Of a DNA stretch of 64,000 nt, positions 48,395 through 55,285 are shown piece by piece. The number at the start of each line of letters is the position of its first letter. Positions within the stretch are counted from its first letter, which is position 1. A model generated the notes under the pieces. It saw nothing but the letters and a program-made list of their open reading frames with translations, had not been told where the DNA came from and ran no database searches. The stretch lies in the IMG/VR virus record IMGVR_UViG_3300033571_013339, positions 1 through 64,000 of that record; one strand, given 5' to 3'. A program made the position numbers and the translations under genes. The stretch is from a virus.

Positions 48395-49278
48395 CACTTT
48401 GTTATCGTGACGACTCTTTATTCGTCACTTCTCACGGTTTCCCGTGAGGTCAGACTATATCATCATCTCGGATTTTTTCCTCGGTTCCACCCCTCCCCTG
48501 GGTGATTTTCGGACCGAGTTCTAATCACTACTTCATCTTCTAGTTTCCAGTACCACTTTTGGTTGGAAATTTTTTCGCTTGTTTTTCGTTTAGAATCTTC
48601 TGAGTGTTTGGAGCCTTTTCGGGAACAGCGATCCAACATAGTTGGGTCGTTTTCCCAGACCTTTCTCATTGATTCCCCAATTCTTCTCTTGTGCTCTTCG
48701 GATTTCTCTCGACCCTTCAATGACTGAGAAGTTTTGTCACCCCATGTGACTCGTCTTCTTTTGTTTGAGTCGGATATGAGTCGAGACTTTTCCTCGCAAC
48801 TTTGGGCGTAAGCCAGCGATTTATAGATTCTTGAGCCTTTAGAGCCGCACATGATGGCAGCGCATTGTGCCAATTTGTGATTCTCTGGGAATGATTTATG
48901 AAGTAGCAGATGGAGGAGAGCGTGCTCTCTTCGATTCGCTAAGACAACATTCCCCTCACTGTAATCTCCTCCGAGTGAGCCTGGGAAGATTCTATGCTTC
49001 TCAAGAAAATCGCCTTTTTGTTTTTCCCGTTTGAGCTCTAATAGAGAACAACAGAGACGAAGATAACGATTGAAATAGTGATTAATCCGAGCGTCGGGCA
49101 CTCGTGGAAAGTTTATTCTTGGGTAAGTCACTTTCTAGTCGTTGAACCTTTTTACTCCAAACCTATTATACCCTAGGTTACCCGGAGCAAACTTGGCTGC
49201 TGATTTCCCTCGACTAAACGTTAGGGGGTCCCAGCAATTCACCCGATTTTCCATCCAGAATCACTTCTGGCGGGAACC
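48395..49278 (-). ncRNA. group I intron in the major capsid gene
   Basis: Core elements read on the minus strand: P2 hairpin CCAGAA-GTGA-TTCTGG (49255-49270); P3 GGGTGA (49239-49244) pairing with TTACCC (49121-49126); P element GAATTGCTGGGA (49229-49240); Q element AATCAGCAGCCAAG (49192-49205); R element GGTTCAACGACTAGA (49134-49148); S element GATGATATAGTC (about 48453-48464). Two 3' hairpins follow, at 48431-48448 (P9) and 48407-48428. These P/Q/R/S boxes identify a group IA-type intron. Exact splice points are tentative: 5' after a U paired with G, 3' after a G. Confidence 0.85.
48463..49131 (-). CDS. intron-encoded HNH homing endonuclease
   Basis: 222 aa, lying between the R and S elements (P8 loop). 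HNH: EKHRIFPGSLGG, then N-V-V-L-A-N-R-R-E-H-x3-H. NUMOD3-like DNA-binding repeats follow (SEEHKRRIGESMRKVWEND; HSEDSKRKTSEKISN). The C-terminus RTRSENHPGEGWNRGK is the module shared with other endonucleases of this phage. The start is GTG inside P3', and the stop overlaps the S element. It would spread the intron to intronless capsid alleles. Confidence 0.85.
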   Translation of the reverse strand: MTYPRINFPRVPDARINHYFNRYLRLCCSLLELKREKQKGDFLEKHRIFPGSLGGDYSEGNVVLANRREHALLHLLLHKSFPENHKLAQCAAIMCGSKGSRIYKSLAYAQSCEEKSRLISDSNKRRRVTWGDKTSQSLKGREKSEEHKRRIGESMRKVWENDPTMLDRCSRKGSKHSEDSKRKTSEKISNQKWYWKLEDEVVIRTRSENHPGEGWNRGKNPR

Positions 49279-49293
49279 AACTCGATTCATCAT
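49279..49293 (-). other. candidate exon 1 of the major capsid gene
   Basis: ATGATGAATCGAGTT after an AGGAG ribosome site (49303-49307, 9 nt spacing). If spliced after GTT to CTC at 48394, the capsid would start MMNRVLQQTYAG. The final GAGTT can pair with GATTC downstream with a terminal U-G pair, as group I 5' splice sites require. The exact junction is inference. Confidence 0.5.
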
Positions 49294-49343
49294 GGGAGTA
49301 TTCTCCTAAAGGAGGTAATTTGACTTCAAATGGTTGAAAACCA

Positions 49344-49377
49344 CAGTTGGGACTTACACCCGAAGGATGCCCAACTG
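49344..49377 (-). other. stable hairpin between decoration and capsid genes
   Basis: 8-bp outer stem CAGTTGGG / CCCAACTG with an inner CATCC-TTC-GGGTG hairpin, 11 nt after the decoration gene stop. Followed by GTGGTTTTC, which is a poor U tract. It could be a partial terminator, a processing site or a stabiliser of the capsid mRNA. Confidence 0.5.
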
Positions 49378-49387
49378 AAGTTAATTA

Positions 49388-49867
49388 TCAGGCGAAGCTG
49401 ACAAGGGCGAACTTACGACCGCCGATTCCGATTTGCTCGCGAATCAGAGGAGTGGTACCGTCCAGGGTGACGGGGGTGCCGTCGCCAACGCCAACGGCTT
49501 GGCCGAGGGAGTTGATTTCGAGCTGAGTGTTCAGAGTCAGATCGGTCAGAGTTGCAGCGGGGGCAACTTCAACCAGCAGAAGACCGGAAGTAGCAACGGT
49601 CAGCTGACGAGCGGTGTAAGGCTGAGCCAGAGCGGTAGGCATGTAAGCCTGGTTGATACCAACGATGGTGTCTACGCTACCGGGGGTAGTGAAAGCATCG
49701 GGGGCAGCAGCGAAGTTAGGGCCAGCCCAGGTAGCATAAGAAACGGCGCGGAATTCGCCGATTTCAACTACGCCGGGATCGCCATCTTGATTGTCAGCAG
49801 GAGCTTCGAAAGTTTCTGCGTAACGGATGTACTGACGGCCGTATACGGGACCTGCGTTTGTAGCCAT
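49388..49867 (-). CDS. capsid decoration / head-associated protein
   Basis: 159 aa from ATG 49867, chosen for its GGAG six bases upstream rather than the ATG 12 nt earlier. Ala/Thr/Gly-rich, all-beta (ATNAGPVYGRQYIRYAETFEAPADNQDG; TARQLTVATSGLLLVEVAPAATLTDLTL), like small decoration proteins that precede major capsid genes. GGGTAAAA lies 74 nt upstream, so this gene opens the decoration/capsid/tube unit. Confidence 0.6.
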   Translation of the reverse strand: MATNAGPVYGRQYIRYAETFEAPADNQDGDPGVVEIGEFRAVSYATWAGPNFAAAPDAFTTPGSVDTIVGINQAYMPTALAQPYTARQLTVATSGLLLVEVAPAATLTDLTLNTQLEINSLGQAVGVGDGTPVTLDGTTPLIREQIGIGGRKFALVSFA

Positions 49868-49941
49868 GGAATTCTCCAAAGTATGAGGACTTCAATTTGT
49901 TTACTCTGGGACTTGTTTTTACACCCAGTTAAACTGAATGG

Positions 49942-49949
49942 TTTTACCC
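49942..49949 (-). promoter_or_regulatory. GGGTAAAA element (putative promoter) of the capsid unit
   Basis: GGGTAAAA on the minus strand directly after the MuF-like stop (TAA at 49950), 74 nt before ATG 49867. The unit ends at the terminator at 46831. Confidence 0.8.
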
Positions 49950-50603
49950 TTAGCGGTATTCAATGCTACACCGGCAGCGGTCGTAGCACTGACATTCTTT
50001 ACCTGGCATGGGGAGGGTGCCCAGAGGTTGCCAACCAAGTCGACCAAACATTATACAATCGGGACAAGTTCTAGAGTCGAGTTTCGGAACTCTCTGCATT
50101 TCCCTGTATCCCTGATCTTGTCGAACGTAATACTGGCCAAGGTTGAAGAAAGAGTAGGAAGGGTTTGCCAAGTAGCGAATAACGCGAACTAACAACCCAG
50201 GCCAACTCTTAACTTCACTAAAATCTTGTGTTTTGTCGCCCAACAGAATACCTCCGTTGTCGAGTGCGTCTTTTGTTTCAACCAAAAATTCATGCAAGGG
50301 CGGTAACATTTCGCCAACGATGGTTGGCCACGCCCGCTCCATCTTACCGCGAGGGTTGATATCTTCGGCGCCGAGGTTGACAGCGGCAAGCGCAGAGATG
50401 AGAGTTTTATCGAGAAGAGACCTTTCGTACTCCTCCCATCTCATTTGCTTATCTCGAAGACCTTTCACCAAAACTTTCGACTCCTCCGTCATGCGCTCTT
50501 CAAGCTCAACTTGAGAGTTCACTTTCTTTCGTAGAGCCTCGGCCTGGGTGAAATAATCTCCCCTCCGTTTCGTGGCCATGCCAATCAGAGAGAGGAGATC
50601 CAT
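49950..50603 (-). CDS. MuF-like head morphogenesis protein
   Basis: 217 aa. Helical N-terminal half, then the C-terminal signature LDSRTCPDCIMFGRLGWQPLGTLPMPGKECQCYDRCRCSIEY. This corresponds to the D-x-R-T-C-x2-C ... P-G ... C-R-C-x-I block of SPP1 gp7 / Mu F minor head proteins and may bind zinc. These proteins sit inside the head near the portal. Encoded between the protease/scaffold and decoration genes, as in Mu-like order. Confidence 0.75.
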   Translation of the reverse strand: MDLLSLIGMATKRRGDYFTQAEALRKKVNSQVELEERMTEESKVLVKGLRDKQMRWEEYERSLLDKTLISALAAVNLGAEDINPRGKMERAWPTIVGEMLPPLHEFLVETKDALDNGGILLGDKTQDFSEVKSWPGLLVRVIRYLANPSYSFFNLGQYYVRQDQGYREMQRVPKLDSRTCPDCIMFGRLGWQPLGTLPMPGKECQCYDRCRCSIEYR

Positions 50604-50611
50604 TTCAAACC

Positions 50612-52993
50612 TCAGTTGTACATTGTGCGCTTGATAGCTTCAACGTAGTCGATTCCTTCGGATTCAACCAGTTTCAGAGCTTTTGCGTGAGGGTCAAGAT
50701 CTTCCTCAGCGAACTGGAAAGTTCCACCGGCGACCTCATCGTAGTAAACCATCGGAGGAAGCTTGCTCAGCAGGCCAAGCAGTTTTGTGGCGGCAGTTTC
50801 ACCTTCGGAGAACTCAAGAGTTCCGAAGTCAAGCCCTTCACAGTAACTTTGCAGCTCGGACTGAGGCATGATGCCGTCGGTCAGGCGACCATCTTCGTAG
50901 AGTGACTCAACGAAAGAGGCGATCTTGGCCTTGCGGGCATTCATCTTCTCTTCAGCGAAGCGACGCTGCAGTTCGGAGTGCTCTTTCTTCAGGCGGTTGA
51001 GCTCCTCGAACATGGCGGCGGGGAAACCGTCCGGCTTGGCCTGGGCCATTGAACCCATACCGTAGTCCATTCCACAATGATCAGCGGAAAGTTCGTTGTA
51101 GTCCTCTTCGTCGGCGTCGTCATCGCCGTCTTCCTCGTAAGTGGAACCGAATCCAGTCTTGGTGTAAGGACTCTTCTTCTCACCGTGCTCTTCAGCGAAA
51201 ACGCCTCCGGAACGCTTGGCGGTTTGATTAGGGCCACCTTCAAAATCACCGCTCAGATTGTCCTCAGCGAAAGCGCCTTCGGGACCAACAACTTGAGCAG
51301 CTTCGTCAATCTCATCCATTGCACCAGGAGTGAGTTGCTTCTTGGAAGATTTCTTCTCTCCTTTGTAACCCTCTGCGAACACACCGTCAGGACCGGTGAT
51401 TTCGGCAACACCACCTTCAAAGTGACCAGGCTCCATTTGACCTTTCTTGAGTTTGGCTTTGCCTTGGGTCAGATCGTCAACTTCGCCCATCGCAGTTACG
51501 CCCAGCTCGGAAGTTACCTCGTCTGCTTCAGGCTCGGCGTGGTCAATCTTGCCGCCCTTGGTGGCTTGACGACCATCGCTGCTCTTTTGACGCATTACGC
51601 GCATGCTTCCATCAGACATAACGTTGATGGTGCTGACTGCGAACACTTCGTTGTCAGGCGATTCTTCGGTTTCGGTAGGAATCTTGGTGTCAGCGTCTTC
51701 GCGCCCAGCAGGGTTAGAACCGGAAGCAGTTTTAGGCTGATTCGGTTCAGGGTAGCTGTCAGCGTCGGTATCGTACTGATTGCCGTTCATGGTGCGATCT
51801 TCAGCATCGGCTTGACCGGCCCAACGGGATTCACCAGTTGCGTTATCTGAGCCGTCTTTGGCAGTCTTTTTGCGATCGGAATCCTGCTCAGAGTTCTTGG
51901 CAACGCTAACGCGATCGGCTTCCTGCTCACCGCTCTTAGAAGTTTTCATGCGGTCGTCGCCAACACCGCCTTTGCCTTCCTTGCCTGTGCTCATCCGGTC
52001 GGCGTAACCATTGTCAGATGAACGGGCTGTTTCATAACGACCGGACTCATCATAGTCCATTTCGTCGCCTTCTTCCATTTCAACCTTTTCGCCAGGGTTA
52101 GCCTTGGCTTTGGCCTTCATTTCTTCGGCTTTCTTTTTAAGAGCAGGGGGCAGCTCTTTGTGTTGCTCGTCGTAGACGTTTTCTACAACCTGCATTACTT
52201 GGCCGTGGGCACCTTTGGCGTGCTTACGGCTGATTTTTCCGTCTTCCATAAATTGTTCCTCTGGGAATTGGTCTTCAAGTTCAGCCGTCTGCTGAGTGAT
52301 TTCGTTGGTTTTGGCGCCCTCCGTAAATTGTTGGTTTTCCTCGGGGCTGGTTATTTCGGCCGGAGCTTGTGCACCAGCCGCTTCATCCACGCTAGTTTCC
52401 TTCTGAGTTTCGTCAGATTCTTGAAGATCTTTGACAGCGGATGAAACATCTTGTCGAACTTCCTCAAGTTTTTCGCGAAGAACCTCAAGGGGGCTCTTTT
52501 CAACGATCAAGGTAGGACCGAGTTCGTCATCAAAGATTTGGTCCGGGGACAAAGTCACTGCGAAGTCAAAGCACCCCTCTGCCTCATTGAATGAGAAAGG
52601 TTCGAGTCCTTTAACAGCCGGGGGAGATGCCCCCAGCAAGGCCAGGTGCCTTGCGCTCCACTTTCCCCCGTGCGGGTTGATTTGGCTATCAGGGGAGTAG
52701 AAGGAAATTGATACTTTTCGGTAGTGACCGTTCTTGACCAAATCTTTAGCGGTGTCCGTAAAAGAGACATCTGCGTAAAGATTTTGTCCCTCCCTTGAAA
52801 ATCCTTGGATCCATCCAAAAGAAGGCAAACTGTCGTTATCACCCTGGTGGCCAAGAACTATAGGAGCTTCATGGACCGAAGGGTCATATGTGTCGACAAC
52901 TTGCTGAAGATCTTCTGGAGAGAATGTCCGCTTGATTCCTTGGGCAGAGGTCTGATCACCCGCACGAAATACGTGAATTCTTTTAGTGAACAC
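50612..52993 (-). CDS. head maturation protease / scaffold fusion (Mu gpI-like)
   Basis: 793 aa. The first ~170 residues (VHEAPIVLGHQGDNDSLPSFGWIQGF ... HYRKVSISFYSP ... HLALLGASPPAVKGL) match the Mu gpI-like protease/scaffold N-domain. Residues ~170-640 are acidic, disordered and repetitive (D-R-x-K-T-x-K-x-G style). The C-terminal ~130 are a scaffold-like coiled coil (MFEELNRLKKEHSELQRRFAEEK). FAE-type motifs occur at 539, 575, 599, 679, 728 (FSEG) and 761, perhaps self-cleavage sites. GGGTAAAA lies 25 nt upstream. Confidence 0.7.
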   Translation of the reverse strand: MFTKRIHVFRAGDQTSAQGIKRTFSPEDLQQVVDTYDPSVHEAPIVLGHQGDNDSLPSFGWIQGFSREGQNLYADVSFTDTAKDLVKNGHYRKVSISFYSPDSQINPHGGKWSARHLALLGASPPAVKGLEPFSFNEAEGCFDFAVTLSPDQIFDDELGPTLIVEKSPLEVLREKLEEVRQDVSSAVKDLQESDETQKETSVDEAAGAQAPAEITSPEENQQFTEGAKTNEITQQTAELEDQFPEEQFMEDGKISRKHAKGAHGQVMQVVENVYDEQHKELPPALKKKAEEMKAKAKANPGEKVEMEEGDEMDYDESGRYETARSSDNGYADRMSTGKEGKGGVGDDRMKTSKSGEQEADRVSVAKNSEQDSDRKKTAKDGSDNATGESRWAGQADAEDRTMNGNQYDTDADSYPEPNQPKTASGSNPAGREDADTKIPTETEESPDNEVFAVSTINVMSDGSMRVMRQKSSDGRQATKGGKIDHAEPEADEVTSELGVTAMGEVDDLTQGKAKLKKGQMEPGHFEGGVAEITGPDGVFAEGYKGEKKSSKKQLTPGAMDEIDEAAQVVGPEGAFAEDNLSGDFEGGPNQTAKRSGGVFAEEHGEKKSPYTKTGFGSTYEEDGDDDADEEDYNELSADHCGMDYGMGSMAQAKPDGFPAAMFEELNRLKKEHSELQRRFAEEKMNARKAKIASFVESLYEDGRLTDGIMPQSELQSYCEGLDFGTLEFSEGETAATKLLGLLSKLPPMVYYDEVAGGTFQFAEEDLDPHAKALKLVESEGIDYVEAIKRTMYN

Positions 52994-53018
52994 AGTCTAT
53001 AAGGGATCTGATAACATT

Positions 53019-53026
53019 TTTTACCC
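53019..53026 (-). promoter_or_regulatory. GGGTAAAA element (putative promoter)
   Basis: GGGTAAAA on the minus strand, 25 nt before the start at 52993. Its TAA is the portal stop codon. Confidence 0.8.
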
Positions 53027-54418
53027 TTCTTGCTCAGCAATCAAGGTTTCCTGCTGGTCTGCTGGCTCCTCCTCGGGTAGGGGAGTTTCTTCGGCCGCAG
53101 TTTCACTCTGATCCCCGAAAATTGAACCGAACAGGTCCTGATCTTCTTCAGGGTTGTAAGTCGTTGCCGAAGCGGTGTCAGCAGGGCCACCACTTTCTTT
53201 CTTCTCTTCCAACTCAACACGGAAGTGTCTCTCCAGCCATTCTTTCTTCGGCGTGAAACCAGATTGAATAAGCAGAGAAACGTCCGGCATCGTAAGAGTT
53301 GATTCCTCGATTCGGAACTCCCGAGTAAGAACGGGAGCAGCGACATCAGTTCCGAAGTTCAGGTCAACTATCCACCGAATGAGAGTTTGCGTAAGATTCT
53401 GTGAAATGATCTCAGAAAGTTCTGACGCCTTCACGACTCGGACAACATTCGCAACCTGGGAGGAAGCACGGGAACCAGCCTCAGCTTGCCCCGCTTCGTT
53501 CTCTCCGCAAATCAACACGCTGATTTCTTTGTCGATGTAGTCAATCAGGTTCTTGAACACATCGGGGCTTCCAGACGGCGTTACGAAATCTAACTCGTAA
53601 CCCTCCGGGAGGATCATTGCCGTCTCCTGGCTCAAGTTGGAAAGATGGTCGTACAACGTGTCGATTTCTTTCGTACTTGCGCTCAAAGGGGCTTTCGCAA
53701 CGGCTGTCGGCGTGGCGTAGCGGTCGCCGTAAAGCACGTAGGACTCAATCGCCCTGCGACGGAACTTGACGAGCGGGTACAAGATTCGGCCCAAGGATGA
53801 ACCGTAAGGGTCGCCATTGTGAGAAACCCAGTACCGATTGACAATGAATTTGCGCGTCGGAAGCTCAACACCTTCGAACATTCGGTTGAATGTCAGGCAG
53901 CGCATTGTAAAACCCGTTTGGGCATCTTCCTTTTCCTGGAAAACGAAACGACGTTGGTCACGCATCCGCACATCAAACGGAATAACGCCTCTTTTCGTTT
54001 TCTTCCACATCACTTCTCCGACGGAGAACCCTGTGATGATTGCTTCCGCAAGTCCCTTGTAAATGTCGTCAAGAGGAATTTCTTCAAGCACTTCGCTTAC
54101 GAAATCTCTTACAGCTACGTCGCCGGGTTTGTCACTATATTGCTCAACGTACCACGGACGGGAGGTAATTTCTTGAACAAGTTTGGCAAAACAGCCCTGA
54201 ACTTGCTCGTCGTAAAGAAGGCGCTGGTATACAACTAGCGCACGGTTCCCGCCTTTTTGAATGAGGAGATCATCGTTAGGCCTGACAATCGTATTACCTT
54301 GACCAGTGAACGGGCTGCTAGACCCGAACATGTAGATCGAAGATAGATTATAGGGGTCAGAAGTATAACGAGCTACCTCTCCCGATGGCACTGGGGCTGT
54401 CTTAAATCTCTGAGCCAT
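53021..54418 (-). CDS. portal protein (DUF935 / Mu gp29-like)
   Basis: 465 aa. Family hallmarks are present: DEQVQGCFAKLVQEITSRPW, VRDFVSEVLEEI, AIITGFSVGEVMWKKTKRGVIP, YGSSLGRILYPLVKFRRRAIESYVLYGDRYATP and the clip/wing region LPEGYELDFVTPSGSPDVFKNLIDYIDKEISVLICGEN. It forms the dodecameric DNA gate at one capsid vertex. The C-terminal ~60 residues are acidic and disordered. In its own unit between two GGGTAAAA elements. Confidence 0.9.
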   Translation of the reverse strand: MAQRFKTAPVPSGEVARYTSDPYNLSSIYMFGSSSPFTGQGNTIVRPNDDLLIQKGGNRALVVYQRLLYDEQVQGCFAKLVQEITSRPWYVEQYSDKPGDVAVRDFVSEVLEEIPLDDIYKGLAEAIITGFSVGEVMWKKTKRGVIPFDVRMRDQRRFVFQEKEDAQTGFTMRCLTFNRMFEGVELPTRKFIVNRYWVSHNGDPYGSSLGRILYPLVKFRRRAIESYVLYGDRYATPTAVAKAPLSASTKEIDTLYDHLSNLSQETAMILPEGYELDFVTPSGSPDVFKNLIDYIDKEISVLICGENEAGQAEAGSRASSQVANVVRVVKASELSEIISQNLTQTLIRWIVDLNFGTDVAAPVLTREFRIEESTLTMPDVSLLIQSGFTPKKEWLERHFRVELEEKKESGGPADTASATTYNPEEDQDLFGSIFGDQSETAAEETPLPEEEPADQQETLIAEQEG

Positions 54419-54452
54419 CCAATCCTCTGGTAGTTCTAGTCCTTATGTCAAG

Positions 54453-54460
54453 TTTTACCC
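54453..54460 (-). promoter_or_regulatory. GGGTAAAA element (putative promoter) of the portal gene
   Basis: GGGTAAAA on the minus strand, 34 nt before ATG 54418. Its TAA is the stop codon of the 53-aa gene. Confidence 0.8.
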
Positions 54461-54616
54461 TCGAGGCAGCTCGGGGAAGTTTTGCGAGATATAGTTTTCA
54501 AGTTTAGCCAGGATTCTCGAGTATTCGTCGTAGATCTTCTCGCTTGATGTTTGGCTCATGTAGTACCGACAAGCTGAGATTAGTCGGTAGATGTCTTTTT
54601 CTTGTAGAGAGTACAT
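54455..54616 (-). CDS. small helical protein, 53 aa
   Basis: ATG 54616 overlaps the upstream stop (TGATG), and TAA lies inside the GGGTAAAA element. The product begins MYSLQEKDIYRLISACRYYM, is helical (SEKIYDEYSRILAKLENYISQ) and ends NFPELPRG. It lies between the Gp25-like baseplate gene and the portal. Function unknown. Confidence 0.75.
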   Translation of the reverse strand: MYSLQEKDIYRLISACRYYMSQTSSEKIYDEYSRILAKLENYISQNFPELPRG

Positions 54617-54993
54617 CAGTTTGCCAGAGTAAACTGCATCGGTGGCTGGGGAACTCCGTTTACGGCGTACTGGATGAAAACGTGGTACACCCCGTCATCG
54701 CCCTGTGATTTCCAGTCCCCTGTTACGCTCAGGTCAGACAACCCTGAAACGTTTGCAGAAATTGATGCCTGCAGTTCAGAGTTGATTTGACCCGGATCCA
54801 GGACGTTCAGAACCTGATCTGCTATCCCGTAGTTTGCTCTCATAACCCGCTCGTAGTAACGGGTTTCAACTACGCTCCGAATTTGCTGCGTTATCAAAGC
54901 GTAGTCTACACTTGTCGCTAAATTCCCGTTGACGATAGTCAAAGGGTAAGCCAATCCTCGAATACTCGCTGCTAAAGGCTCGGTTACGCTCAT
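54616..54993 (-). CDS. Gp25-like baseplate wedge protein
   Basis: 125 aa, normal length for T4 gp25 / P2 W family. Core IRGLAYPLTIVNGNLATSVDYALITQQIRSVVETRYYERVMRANYGI contains the family pattern of an R-Y/L-P start, a helix and the conserved glutamate and arginine-rich helix that anchors the sheath initiator. It nucleates sheath assembly on the baseplate, consistent with its place in the sheath unit. Confidence 0.85.
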   Translation of the reverse strand: MSVTEPLAASIRGLAYPLTIVNGNLATSVDYALITQQIRSVVETRYYERVMRANYGIADQVLNVLDPGQINSELQASISANVSGLSDLSVTGDWKSQGDDGVYHVFIQYAVNGVPQPPMQFTLAN

Positions 54994-55268
54994 CGGTATC
55001 TACGGGAAATTTCAAATTCCAGGTTGTTCAACCTTCTGCGAATTTCTTCGGACGGAAGGGAGCTCTCAATGACTTTGTTCACCTCTTGCCGCATTCCGGT
55101 GTGGCTCAAGGATCGATAATAGGAAGGATCAACCAGATCCTCTTCTTGTTTTACGCCGGAAAGAAGGGAGAGGCAAAGGGTTTCAACTGAAACCCCTTGC
55201 TCTCTGGCCCTTAGTTCAAGCTGTAGTAGAAGAGAGTCAGGAATCGGTAACGTTAATTCCTTGTTCAT
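54990..55268 (-). CDS. small protein with ribbon-helix-helix-like N-terminus
   Basis: 92 aa from ATG 55268; an ATG 12 nt upstream is possible. Residues ~3-33 (KELTLPIPDSLLLQLELRAREQGVSVETLCLSLLSG) fit an RHH DNA-binding fold: one strand, then two helices with Gly in the turn. The C-terminal half is helical. Within a structural operon it could be a transcription regulator or a structural adaptor. ATGA overlap with the Gp25-like gene. Confidence 0.55.
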   Translation of the reverse strand: MNKELTLPIPDSLLLQLELRAREQGVSVETLCLSLLSGVKQEEDLVDPSYYRSLSHTGMRQEVNKVIESSLPSEEIRRRLNNLEFEISRRYR

Positions 55269-55285
55269 TATGACTCTCATTTAGT

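Noticed and set aside
49344-49377. Hairpin before the capsid exon as a full terminator.
   Set aside because: No clean U tract follows, no GGGTAAAA lies between it and the capsid gene, and the capsid needs high expression. Attenuation or mRNA protection is more likely.
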